Below are positions 13,183 through 24,883 of a stretch of DNA of 64,000 bases, in pieces; position 1 is the stretch's first letter; the number at the start of each line of letters is the position of its first letter. The stretch comes from Rhizophagus clarus (taxonomy: Eukaryota > Glomeromycota > Glomeromycetes > Glomerales > Glomeraceae): positions 1,043,001-1,107,000 of the forward strand of contig BLAL01000228.1 of NCBI GenBank assembly GCA_015698045.1, in the 5' to 3' direction. Made by a program: the position numbers and the translations under genes. Under the pieces are notes generated by a model. The model was not told the DNA's origin. It saw nothing but the letters and a program-made list of their open reading frames with translations, and ran no database searches.

Positions 13183-13854
13183 ATTTTAGGTAAAAAAAAA
13201 AATGTTTGATATGGGAGAAAGTGGTTAAAACTATAAAGTTTAAATCATCGTGAACTTTATTCGAATATGGAATATTGGCGCATATTCTTTCCAAATTAAA
13301 ACTAGATGAACTTATTGTGATCATTAGTTGTGTAACATCAATTGATTAGTAATTAGTGACCTTGGAATTTTAGATTTGATGTTAATTAATAAAATAAAAT
13401 TTTATCACTTTATATATAAAGATGGTTATAACAGCTATAGAATTGTTGCTTATGAAATTTAATTGGATCAAAAATTATTTCATTTACCAAGATTTAAAGG
13501 ACTGTAGAATTAAAGTTAAAGTCAACTTAAAGCTATGTTGTCACAAATTTTTCACGTATGTAATTTTCTTCATTTTACCATTATTTTTGGGACAGGGTGA
13601 GTATTAGCAATATTAACAGACGAGATACTCAGATACTTATTAGTATATTTTAAACTTCACTTAAAGTTAAATAGTTAGACTAAGGACTTGTATCAGATGA
13701 ATTATATCAATTTAAAGAAATTTAATATTGAAATTTAAATAATATACATATCATTTACAAATTTTCTAAATAACAAAGTTTTAAATACTTCTCAAATCGC
13801 TTTATTTATATCATTTATACATTTAAACATTACCATATTTATTTTATCAAAGAC
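13183..13854. other. Intergenic spacer with no supported gene
   Basis: No coding evidence; the 61-codon plus frame at 13422-13607 has no recognisable features. The segment holds the promoter-side flank of the intact gene ending at 13182. Confidence 0.5.
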
Positions 13855-14650
13855 ATTATCTTTTAGCGATTCGAAAGACTTTACAATCTTTTATGGAAAA
13901 TTTATCATTTTTCTACAACAAATTTTATAATCACCAGCAATTCCCATTTGAAGAATTATGTCTACCAAGAATTTTCTCTGCTCCATTCACTTTAATGAGG
14001 TGGTAATTACTATCACATTATTTAACATAATTATTCAAATATGGTAAAACGAAATCACCAAGTTAGTTCCTTTTCAAAATCATTATTTTTGTTTACATAA
14101 TCAATTTAACTTTTTAGTCGTATAAACAACCAAGAAAGCCGAAATTTTTTTTCGTTTCTTAAATAAATTTTTGCGTAACCTCAATGACAATTTTTATATT
14201 AATACTTACAATAAAATTTATTATGAGAAAATAATCATTAACGAAAAGTGAAGAGGCAAGTTATTTAATTTTTCATAGTTCTAATAATTGTAGATCCATT
14301 ATTTACAGTATCGATACAATTAACTAACCGATCTGATCACGTCATCGCGTCACAGGGAAAATAGTTACTGCGATATTCAAAAGATACGAAAATTCACTAT
14401 AAAATTTTTGTCGCGTTATTATACAGGAAAAGTACAACATAAAAAATACAGAGAGATTTTTTTTATCAATGAAAAGTATCAAAAGGTTTATCTGTAACGT
14501 GAACATATCATTATATATATTTATTTGAAAAAATATTAATCTAATTTTTACGTTATTTTGAAATCATCATCCGATCCAGTATTTGAGATCATGTGCTACT
14601 TTATGCGTGGTTTTACTTTAATACATGTTCTCAAACTACATTTGCACATC
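13855..14650 (-). pseudogene. Highly eroded BTB-TLDc relic
   Basis: Only islands of similarity remain. At about 13862-13905 the minus strand reads a TLDc C-terminus (DCKVFRIAKR then stop). At 13970-14000 it reads IKVNGAEKILGR, matching the IKVxGTEEILGGY block. At about 14555-14640 a stretch parallels the BACK coding region of neighbouring copies (KIT/ILKSSSDPVFEI-like on the sense strand). The middle is unrecognisable or replaced. Order and orientation agree with the array, so I read it as a ninth-generation fossil copy, not a chance match. Confidence 0.6.
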
Positions 14651-14765
14651 ACCTATTAACAAATGACTTATGCTTATTTGCACAAAAGTATATAATTATA
14701 CTAATTACTAAATCTTTCATTGTTTTCATCGCTGTACATTAATCTAGCGACATTCAAAAGCACAT

Positions 14766-16488
14766 CTATCTCTTTATTATTTGAAATACTTCGTAATCTT
14801 CCATAGAAAATTTATCCGCGGTATTTCTTATTGCTTTTTCATAATAAGACTTTTTACAATAAATGTGATTGTAATCTTTAGACGTAGATAAATCGGAAGT
14901 GACACATACAATATCAACGCCAAATTGTGGTCCACGACAAGGGTCATATTTTAATGCACGATTAGTATTTTTTACATTACTAATAATCGCATCTTTAATA
15001 TTGTTATCTTTAAAAGAGAAAATAAAGCTATCCTCAGTTTTACCCCAATTATCAGAAGAATTCCGATTATCAGAAGAATTCTTATTAACTGAAGACATCA
15101 AATTATATGGATTACTCAACATTAACTGATTCCAACCATTAAAAGATTTCCTATATCCACCAAAGTTACCAGAAGAATTCTTTGACCGACTCTTAACACT
15201 AAAAGATTTCCGTGTATGATATCCACCAAAATCATCAGGCGAATTCAATGTTAACCGACTTTTATCAACAAAAGATTTCCATATTATCGGATTATATCCC
15301 CCAAGAATTTCTTTGGTTCCTTTTATTTTAATAAATGTAACAGTATTAGGTTTGTCATCACACAACTCATGAAATTTTTTAGGTGTAAATCCATCTCGAC
15401 TACCTCTTAATAATAATTCAAATTTGTATGGTAAATACTGTATAATTCAGCATTATTATCAATGATTTTGTCAATCCATTTTGAAATAGTTGAAACAATA
15501 CTAGAATCAACGATTCGAGAATCGATAATTAAAGTGCCATTGCTAAACAAGGCTGTTTTTCTGGGACGTAGAATCTCGAGAGTTGACACAATTTCTGGAT
15601 CCAAATAAAAATTTAGTAGATCTTCATAGAGTTGATCGCTTAAGAGTTTTCGATATGGTCGAACTTTTTGTGAGAATTCTTTAGATGATAAATTAAAAAA
15701 ATTTATCAAAGGTAAACATTGTTGTAAAATATTTCTCATTATTACGAAATCATTGTCTGACCAAGTTCCAGGATCTGAAATAAGAGTTGGATTTTGTGCA
15801 AGGCCCCATTTTAATACACGATCCCATACTTCAACTTCTTTCATTTGTAAATCATCTCTTTTAATAAGTGAAATTAAAGATGTTTCTGAAAGTGAAGTGA
15901 AATTGAATGATTTGAGTATTTTATCAGGAAATTTGGCCATTAAACTTATACAAAATTCTTGAAGTTCTAGTAAATTAATAGATTGTGAACTAATTTGTTG
16001 AATAAATTCAAAATGTTGTTCTATCTGCTCAGGCTTATTTTCAATTAAGTATGTTTGTAAATGATCCACCAGTTCTTGAAGATGAAGCACATCTGCAGCT
16101 ATCAAGATATTTATAATATCTAAAATATCTTGGTCATTCAATGAAATAATACCACCATAAATATACCTATATTATAAAGTTTAAATAAATATTAAAAATT
16201 ATATAATGTAACAAATTTTTATTATTCAACTTACTCTAAAATAATTTGAAAGATTTCCGATGATATTTTTGATAATTTGATATGAACCAATGAGTTATCA
16301 TTGTTCTTTTTATTGAATGCTAAATTTCGTTTTAAGTAAGGTGAACGGTAACACAAAATATTCATGTGGGCACGAAATATTTTTACGTTAGGATCTTCAC
16401 CAACTTCAATTGTAACATCATAATATTCATCATCTTTTAATAACTCAATGTAATTTTTACTTAATTTTGAAAAAAATTGAGTAGACAT
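14766..16488 (-). pseudogene. BTB-BACK-TLDc copy, near-intact, one frameshift and TLDc insert
   Basis: Exon 1 (16488-16235) and the start of exon 2 (from 16166) are intact, with a 68-bp intron (GTAAGT/TAG). BTB and BACK regions read through normally to about 15443. There an extra 5 bases (15438-15442, TACAG on the coding strand) shift the frame within the conserved ELYLPYKFELLLRG block. Downstream, the original frame continues open to the stop at 14766 with normal TLDc motifs (IKGTKEILGGYNPIIWKS, EDSFIFSF, EDYEVFQI). Between IIWKS and KTEDSF lies a 76-residue Ser/Asn-rich insert not present in other copies. The extra TACAG also looks like a 3' splice site, so splicing around the shift or a sequencing error cannot be excluded. 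It is the youngest-looking damaged copy and may have been active recently. Confidence 0.8.
15045..15272 (-). repeat. In-frame low-complexity expansion inside a TLDc domain
   Basis: About 228 bp encode 76 residues rich in Ser, Asn, Gly and Tyr, with internally repeated units (FGGY-x-RKSF-like twice, NSSDN-like three times; 'cagaagaattc' recurs at the DNA level at about 15054, 15071 and 15170). It falls exactly in the variable loop between GGYNPIIWKS and KTKDSFIFSF, where sister copies vary in length by only a few residues. Length and frame suggest growth by local duplication. Confidence 0.7.
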
Positions 16489-17824
16489 TGCTTTTTTTCA
16501 AAAAAAATTCCTTAGTACGGAGGTCTTATTTATAATTGAACCAGACTCGGCCAAATTGAATGTTGATGTACAATACGCACATCCTTTCTGTTGTACATCA
16601 TGTCTACATTAATGAAATACTCCAATATTTGGGGGGACGTCAGTTAAAAGGGGGATTTTTTGGTCGAAATTTTTTTTATTGGTTCACTTTGCTGATCACA
16701 GTCATGTGAACAAAATTGGCTTAAAGAAGTCTTGGCATAATCGTAGTACACTAAAATGCTTAAGAAAATTAATAATTTAAATGAATAAATAATAATAAAT
16801 ATAATACTTCGTTTTCATTTTGTAAAAAAAACTTTTTTAATCATTTGAAAATGCCCAAAAGGTTTAGTTGGAACGTGAACGGTTTCTGAAAGAAACTTAA
16901 AAAAATACAGTACGTGAATCTGTTGCGTGATTGGTAAGCAATCCGAATGATTTTCCATGATTAAATATTATAATTTTCTTAAAATCTACAAATTTTCCAA
17001 TAAATTTTCTCCGATATCTTTTTTACCTATTAAGCATTAAAAAAAAGTTAAATAATTTTGAAATATGTGACAAAATTTTAAAATTATTTTGTATGTTTAG
17101 TAATTTATTGTAAGATTGGAATTTTTGAGATATACAAAGGTTCATCAAAATTTTTTATGCAAAAATCAATCATTATAATTTTTAAAAATATATTCAACGT
17201 TTGAAAGTCTAGAGGGTGAATATTATCAAAAAATAAAAAAGAAGTTATATTTACTATTTTTATCGAGTCTAAACATTTGATCAATTTATCATATGAAATC
17301 AGTGATAAAAAAATATTTATACAGATTTATTAATTTATAAGCACCAATGTTTATTCTCAATACTTCGTTATTATCGTTATTGTCAGCTTAAGTGAGCCTC
17401 TTAGTTTGCTGTAAAATTGACGAAACCTTTAAAATAGGCAATTAAACACTTTATACATAAAGTTAAAGACCGAAAATTATTTTTAAAGATATTAAGATAG
17501 TTATGACTTACGAAATTTAATTGTGGTGAACAATTATGAATCTTCCATACATTTGTTAAAATATAAAGGACACGATAAGTAAGTTAGCTCTTTTACTTAA
17601 TTTATTTATGAGTAAGTTTTAATATTACAAGTTGAAATACTTAAAATAGGGATCAGAAATAAAATTAATGAAATGAAATAATTTATTAGACAAATATGAT
17701 GATGATTAAATATATATAAATAAAGCAGCAATTTGAGGTGTATTTAAAACTCTTATTTAAAAACATCTGCAATAAATAACGAGTATAAAATTTAAAATTA
17801 GTATGATCAAATTAAATTTTACGC
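16489..17824. other. Intergenic spacer of the BTB-TLDc array
   Basis: Non-coding; no ORF of interest. It contains G-rich 'ggggggacg' and 'agggggatt' words at 16630-16656 that stand out from the AT-rich background, and homology to the downstream flank of other copies at 17440-17700. Confidence 0.45.
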
Positions 17825-19322
17825 TTATCTTTTTGTGATTTGAAATACTTCATAATCATCTATAGAAAATTGATCTTCGGTATCTCTTATCTTTTTTTCG
17901 TAATAATACTTTCTACAACAATTATAATTATAATCCGCAAATTTGTCATCAATAGAATATACAATAATATCATTTCCAAAAGATGGACCATGAGTAAGAC
18001 CATGGTTTAATGCCCTATCCGTATCTACTATATTACTAATGATTGCGTCATTAGTATTATTATTTTTAAAAGAAAAAATAAAACTATCTTTGGATTTTCC
18101 CCACGAAGAAGATGATATCCATTTTAAAGGGTTATACCCACCAATAATTTCTTCCGTTCCTTTTACTTTAATAAATGTAACAGTATAAGACCTATCATTA
18201 CATAATTCATGGAACTTTCTAATCTCGACTTCCTCTTAACAATAACTGAAATTTATATGGTAAACATAATCCTCTTAAATGATCAAATTTATTATTAATT
18301 ACCATTTTATCAATTCTTCTTGAAATAGTAGAAATAATACTCAAATTATTAATAATTTTCGAAACAATAATACCATCAATTTTTATAATTCTAGGAAATG
18401 AAATATTATTTGTTGGCTTAATATAAGGATCTAAATGAGAATCTAATAAATCTTCATAAAGTTGACGTTTTAAAAGTTTTTTATAAGGACGAATTTTTTG
18501 TAAGAATTCTTTGGATGATAAACTAAAAAATCTAATTAATGGTAAACAATGTTGTAAAGTACCCTTCATTTTTTCAAAATCATCATTTGACCAAATATTA
18601 GGATCTGAAAGAATCGTGGGATTTTGTGCAAGTCCCCATTTTAATACATATTCCCAAACTTCAATTTCTCTCATTTGTAAAACATCTCTTTTAATAAGTT
18701 GAATTAAAGATTTTTCAGGAAGTGAAGTGAAATCTAATGATTTAAATATTTTCTCTGGAGAGTTTGCCATCAAACCTGTACAAAATTGTTGAAGTTCTAA
18801 TAAAGAATTTGATTTAAAGCTTGTTCTATGAATAAGCTCAAAATGTTGTTTCATCCAACCTGATTTATTTCAATAAAATATTTTTGTAAATAATCTACCA
18901 CTTCTTGAAGAAACAGCTCATCCGCAGCTAATAGAACTTTGAAAATCTCCGCAGTGTCTTGGTCTTTCAATGAAAGAATACCACCATAAATATATCTATA
19001 CAAAAAAATTTGAATTTTGAATTTAATCTATGGATATATATATTAAATTGTTGTATAAACTTACTTTAAAATAATTTGAAAGATTTCAGGTGATATATTC
19101 GATAACTTAATATGAGATAAGACATTATCTTTATTTTTTTTTACTAGAGCCCAAGGTTCATCGTAAATAAGGAGAACGGTAACACAAAATACTCCTATGG
19201 GCACGAATGATTTTCACATTAGGGTCTTCACCAACTTCAATTGTAATGTCATAATATTCATCATCCGTCAATAATTCAATATAATTTTGACTTAGTTTTG
19301 AAAGAAATTGTGTTGACAACAT
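17825..19322 (-). pseudogene. BTB-BACK-TLDc pseudogene
   Basis: The gene layout is complete from MLSTQFLSKLSQNY (ATG at 19322-19320) to QITKR-stop (17825), but with several lesions. In exon 1 a CGA-to-stop change follows YLR (about 19150), with an A-run indel just after, and the conserved HMxILCYR reads HRSILCYR. In exon 2 a one-base deletion at about 18870 breaks YFIENK. The coding frame is open again from 18854 to 18219 (ELIHRTSF to LLLRGSRD), where a deletion removes part of GFTPKKF and brings a stop. The TLDc C-terminal half still reads well. It shares its upstream sequence ('ttacgtttgtaacacaac') with the next copy, marking them as recent duplicates. Confidence 0.85.
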
Positions 19323-20575
19323 TTAAGAATTGCAAAACAAATAAGAAAACAAATTTCTTTTTATTGAACAAATTTATAAGCTTACGTTTGTAACACAACT
19401 GTTTGAATATGACAAATGAAATCATTGATGCCAAATAAATTAAGGTTTTAAACGTCATAATTTGTTATAATCATTCTTGTATATCTGAATAAAGTATAAG
19501 TTAAATTGAAGTTCAATAACGAGCGAATTAACTAAATGGAATTAGGCCACACGCTCCACAAATAGTCAATTTACATACTATCAAAAATAAATAAGTTAAA
19601 TTAATTAATAATTTAATATAGATAAATCACTTTTGGAAATAGGTAAATTTCTTACTTAATTATTATTCGATCCGAGATGACAGCTCAGATTATAGTTAAA
19701 CAAAATTAAAATCTCAATAATTTTGACTTCTTAATCATAAAAACTACCAAAGATTTCTTGTGTGTAATCTCATTGGTAAATTTTTTATATTAACAAAATT
19801 ATTTATATGCAATTAATAAATTTTTTGGAAAAATCATATGAAAAAACAAATCATATTATTTTTCGGTTAGTTGACGAAGTTACAATAGTTAATGATTACA
19901 CATCTATTACAAAATATAGTTCCATTTACATCTTTTATTTCATAATATTATTTTTCATAATTTCTCTGTAATAAAATAATTCGTATTTAATTAACATTTT
20001 AAACGACATTAAAAATCCGAAATAATAATTAACATGACACTACTTTTTTTTGTGATACTAGAGAAAGTTTATTTACAAATGAGAAGTATCATAAGTTTGT
20101 TTGTAACTCAAATAATTTTTTGTATTAATGATTAGTATCAAAAAGTTTATTTGAAACTCAAATATATATATTATTATATATTTTTTCTTTAAAAATAAAA
20201 AAAAAGGTGATGCGTAAATAGACAATTATTTTCGGTATAATGTGTAATGTAAATAATACAAAAAATTTAAAATTATGAAACGTAAAACCACATATACTTA
20301 ACAAGAAATTTATAATATATAAATCGTTTCGATAACCAAACTCCTTCATTCTATTAAAAAATCCGATATAACAATTTTCCCAGTCCAAACTCCGGAAAAC
20401 CGAAAGCTTCGGTTTATCGAAAATCCGGTTATCAGTATGAATAATATTGAAAAAAATAACTTTTATGCACAAACTCCTATTCAACTAAAAAATTACTATT
20501 AAAATAAATTATGATTTATAGGCGTACTCCTTTAAATTAGTATATTTCATTTGACAAAACATATTGCATATACAT
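19323..20575. repeat. Duplicated intergenic spacer, copy 1
   Basis: Most of this spacer is repeated at 22134-23315, and part again at 47425-47700. Diagnostic blocks are the 'gcgaattaactaaatgg' / 'acacgctccac' segment (19520-19570), the 'atttcttgtgtgtaatctcat' segment (19750), and the block containing 'tccggaaaaccgaaagcttc' (about 20390). The last holds a hairpin AAACCGAA-AGC-TTCGGTTT. The 108-codon minus frame at 20158-20484 runs over this repeat and is not a credible gene. Confidence 0.7.
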
Positions 20576-22134
20576 TTATTTTTTTATAATTTGAAACACT
20601 TCAAAATTTTCTATACCAAATTGACCTTCGTCTCTTATCTTTTTTTCGTAATAATGCTGTTCATACCGAACATCATTGTAAAGAATTGTCAGCGTATACA
20701 ATAATGTCTTGACCAAAGAATGGACCAGCGCTAGGGTTATACCATATTGCACGATCTGTATCTTCTATATTACTAATTATTCCATCCTTAGCATTATTAT
20801 TTTTAAAGGAAAAAATAAAACTTTCTTTAGTTTTCTTATAACCATTAAAACCAGCAGAAGATTTCCATATTAATGGATTATATCCACCAATAATTTCATC
20901 TTTTCCTTTTATTTTAATAAATGTAACAGTATGAGATGTCCCATCACATAATTCATGAAATACTTTAGGTGTATATCCATCTCGACTTCCTTTAATCAAT
21001 AATTGAAATTTGTGTTCTTTTAAATGAGCGAAATTATTTCTAATATCTAATTTATCAACTTGTCTTGAAATAGTTGTAATTATACTTAAATTTTTAACAA
21101 TTTTGGTATCAATAATTCCATTAATTTTAATATTTCTAGGAAGTGAAATATTGTCGGTTGGTTTGCTATCAGGATCCAAGTGAGATTTTAATAAATCTTC
21201 ATAAAGTTGATGTTTCAAGATTCTTTTATAAGGACGAACACTTTGTAAAAAATCTTTGGATGATAAGCTGAAAAATCTAATTAAAGATAAACAATGTCGT
21301 AGAGTATTTTCCATTATTTTGAAATCATCATCTGACCAAGTGTCAGGATCAGATGAAAGTGTAGGATTTTGCGCAAGTCCCCATTTTAATACGTATTCCC
21401 AAACTTCAACTTCTTTCATTTGTAAGTCATCTCTTTTAATGAGTTGAATTAATGACTTTTCAGGAAGTGAAGTGAAATCAAGTGATTTAAATATTTCTCT
21501 GGGGATTTTACTATAAAGTCTGTACAAAATTGTTGAAGTAGTAATAATGAATTGGATTGAAAACTTGCTTGATGAATAAGTTCAAAATGTTGTTCCATCC
21601 ATTCAGACTTATGTTCAATCAAATACTTTTGTAAATAATCAACCACCTCTTGAAGAAGCAGTTCATCTGCAGCTAGTAATAATTTGAGAATATCTGAATT
21701 GTCTTGATCATTCAATGAAAGAATACCGCCATAAATATACCTATACACATTATACAAGAATTTTTAAATTTCGAACCTAAATATTTGAATTACTGAGATT
21801 ATGATTTTACATCTTTGTAAATACTTACTTTAAAATGATTTGAAACGTTTTTGGTGATATTTTGGGTAAATTAATATGAGCTATAAGATTATCTTTACTT
21901 GTTTTTTTGGTAACCAAAGCCTTTCGTAAATATAGAGGACGGCAACATAAAATATTCATATGAGCACGAATTATTTTTACATTAGGCTCTTCTCCGACTT
22001 CAATTGTTATGTCACAATATTCATCATCTGTCAATAATTCAATATAATTTTGACTTGTTTAATAAAAAAAAAATTTCTTCCCATAGCTGTTTTGCATTTT
22101 TTTAAATGATGTCAACACAATTTCTTTCAAAACT
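20576..22134 (-). pseudogene. BTB-BACK-TLDc pseudogene with inverted 5' end
   Basis: Exon 2 shows YIYGGILSLNDQD, EVEVWEYVLKWGLAQNPTL and LLIKGSRDGYTPK. A one-base deletion in an A-run at about 21495 breaks SPEKIFKS. A 5-base contraction at about 20683 (one of two TTACA units present in the next copy) breaks the TLDc end, which then continues DVRYEQHYYEKK to the stop at 20576. Exon 1 keeps DDEYCDITIEVGEEPNVKII, but the first ten codons are gone from the sense strand: they lie reversed at 22057-22134, where the plus strand reads MSTQFLSKLS. An internal Met (MTDDEY, at 22034) is the only start left. Confidence 0.88.
22057..22134 (+). other. 78-bp micro-inversion of the start-codon region
   Basis: The plus strand at 22109-22134 reads ATGTCAACACAATTTCTTTC and on to AAACT, which is the sense-strand start of this gene family. 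Every other copy, including the sister at 19322, has it on the minus strand. The reverse complement of 22057-22134 aligns base for base, with a few indels, to 19298-19375, and flanks on both sides are collinear with the sister copy. It is therefore a clean inversion in place, not a new insertion. Confidence 0.85.
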
Positions 22135-23315
22135 AAGCTTATAAGTTTACGTTTGTAACACAACCATTTGAATATGACAAAATGAAATCATTGATGTAGA
22201 TTCTTTCCAAAATAAATCAAGGTTTTATACGTTATAATTTGTTATAATCACTCCTTTATTAAAAATTACAACTTAATTCTACTTGAATATCTGAATAAAG
22301 TATAAGTTAACAGAGAATAATAAAAACTTCTAGTATAAGTTTGAAGTTCAATAACGTGCGAATTAATTAAATGGATTATAGCACACGCTCCACTGATATT
22401 ACAAATAGTCAATTTACAAACTATCAAAAATAAATTAATTAAATTAATGTAAATAAATAAACCACCTTTAGAAGTAGGTAAATTCCTTAGTGATTTATTA
22501 TTCGATCCTCACAGCATAATTAAGCAAAATTAAAATCTTAAACTTGACTTCTTATCATAGTCCTAAAAACCACAAAAGATTTCTCGTGTGTAATCTCAAT
22601 GATAAATTTTATACTAATAAAATTAATTATGTGCACTTTTAATAAATTTTTTAGGAAATAATATGAAAAATATATTTTATTTTTCGGTTAGTTGGTGTTA
22701 ATGATCATACATCTATTTATACAAAGTAACGAAAAGTGAAATTCCATTTACATCCTTTACGTCATAATTTTTTCATACTTTATCTCTATAATAAAATAAT
22801 TCGTATTTAATTAACATTTTAAAACGACATCAAAAATTAAAAATAATAAATATCACTACTTTTTTTTAAAAATACCGAAGAAAATTTTTTTATCAATAAG
22901 TAGTGTCAAAAAGTTTATCTTAAACTCAAATATATTATTATACATTTTTTCTTCGAAAAGAAAAAAGAAAGGTGATGCGTAAATAGACAATTATTTTTGT
23001 ATAATGTGCAATGTAAATAATACAAAAAGTTTAAAATTATGAATCATGAAATCACATATTTAATAAGAAATTTATAATAGACAAATCATCTCGATAAATT
23101 GAACTCCTTCGTTCTATTAAAAAAATCCGATATAACAATTTTCCCAGTCCAAACTCTGGAAAACCGAAAGCTTCGGTTTATCGAAAATCCGGTTATTTGC
23201 GTAAATAATAAAATAATGTTGAATTATTATGGAAAAAATCTTTCATGCATTATTACAACAAATTCCTATTCATCTAAAAAATTACTATTAAATATTAGAG
23301 GAGTACTCCTTTAAA
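22135..23315. repeat. Duplicated intergenic spacer, copy 2
   Basis: A diverged second copy of 19380-20575 in the same orientation, with the same 'cacgctccac' block near 22385 and the same hairpin AAACCGAA-AGC-TTCGGTTT near 23160-23180. Differences are mostly small indels and substitutions. No gene is supported; the plus frame at 23099-23314 lies entirely in this repeat. Confidence 0.7.
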
Positions 23316-24883
23316 TTAGTATTTTTTTATTTCATTTGACAAAACATATTGCATATACATTAATTTTTTTATAAATTGAAACACTTCAAAATCTTCAATA
23401 CCAAATTGACCTTCGTCCCTTATTTTTTTTTTCATAATAATGTTGTTCATACCGAATATCATTGTAATGTAAAGAATTGTGAGCGTATATAATAATATCA
23501 TAACCAAAAAACGGACCAGCGCCAGAGTCATACCATGATGCGCGGTCTGTATCTTCTATATCACTAATTATTCCGCCTTTAACATTATTATTTTTAAAAG
23601 AAAAAATAAAACTATCTTTAGTTTTAGCCCATAAACCAGAACCGTGAGATCTCCATATTATCGGATTATATCCACCAAGAATTTCTTCTGTTCCTTTTAC
23701 TTTAAATATAACAGTATTCGGTTTGTTATCACATAATCCATGAAATATTTTAGGAGTAAACTCATCTCGACTTCCTCTTAATAATAATTGAAATTTATAT
23801 GGTAAATATAAATCTCTTAAATGATCAAATTTATTATTAATTACCATCTTATCAATCCGTCTTGAAATTGTTGAAATGATTTTTAAATTATTAACAATTT
23901 TCGAATCAATAATTCCATAAATTTTGATGCTTCAAGGTAATAAAATGTCATCAATTGGTTCAGTGTTGGTTCACTATCAGGATCCAAATGAGAATTTAAT
24001 AAATTTTTATAAAGTTGATGATTTAAGAGTTTTTTATAAGGATGAACTTTTTGTGAGAATTCTTTGGATGATAAACTAAAAAATCTAATTAAGGGCAAAC
24101 AATGTTGAAAAGTATTTTTCATTGTTTTAAAATCATTGTCTGACCAAGTATTAAGATCTGGAAAAAACGTGGGATTTTGTGCAAGTCGCCATTTTAATAA
24201 ATGCTCCCAAACTTCAATTTCTTTCAATTGTAAAATCATCTCTTTAATAAGTTGAATTAAAGATTTTTCAGAAAGTAAAGTGAAATCAAATGATTTAAAT
24301 AATTTTTCTGGAGAGTTAGCCATTAAATCTATACAAAACTGTTGAAATTCCAACAAGGAATTTGATTGAAAGCTTGTTCTATGAATAAGTTCAAAATGTT
24401 GTTCCATCCATTCAGAATTATATTCAATTAAATACGCTTGTAAATACTCAACCACCTCTTGAAGAAGCAGTTCATCTGCTGCCAATAATAATTTGAGAAT
24501 ATCTGAATTATTCTGATGATTCAATGAAAGAATACCGCCATAAATATACCTATGCAAGAATTTTTAAATTTCGAATTTAAATTTTTGGATTACTGAGATT
24601 TCAATGACATTACACCTAGTATATACTTACTTTAAAATAATTTGAAACACTTCTGGCGATATTTCGGGTAAATTAATATGAACCATAACATTATCTTTAC
24701 TTGCTTTTTGGTAGCTAAAGCCCGTCGTAAATATGGAGAACGGTAACATAAAATATTCATATGAGCACGAATTATTTTTACATTAGGTTCTTCTCCGACT
24801 TCAATTGTTATATCATAATATTCATCGTCCTCTAATAATTCAATATAATTTTGACTTAGTTTTGAAAAAAATTGAGTAGACAT
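23316..24883 (-). pseudogene. BTB-BACK-TLDc pseudogene, multiple frameshifts
   Basis: It starts with MSTQFFSKLSQNYIELLEDD at 24883. A one-base loss in an A-run at about 24705 shifts the BTB domain (ATKK then QVKIM). In exon 2 a deletion and a nearby insertion compensate each other, turning LIKRDDLQMK into LIKEMILQLK at about 24235. Near 23945-23970 the linker before TLDc is shifted again. TLDc itself (YKFQLLLRGSRDEFTPK, GGYNPIIWRSHG, KDSFIFSF) is open from 23847 to 23395, then an indel in a run of A shifts KKIRDEGQF. The normal stop is lost and the frame continues to 23316. It is most similar to the copy at 20576-22134, including the IEDTDRA and YNDIRYEQHYYE segments. Confidence 0.85.
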
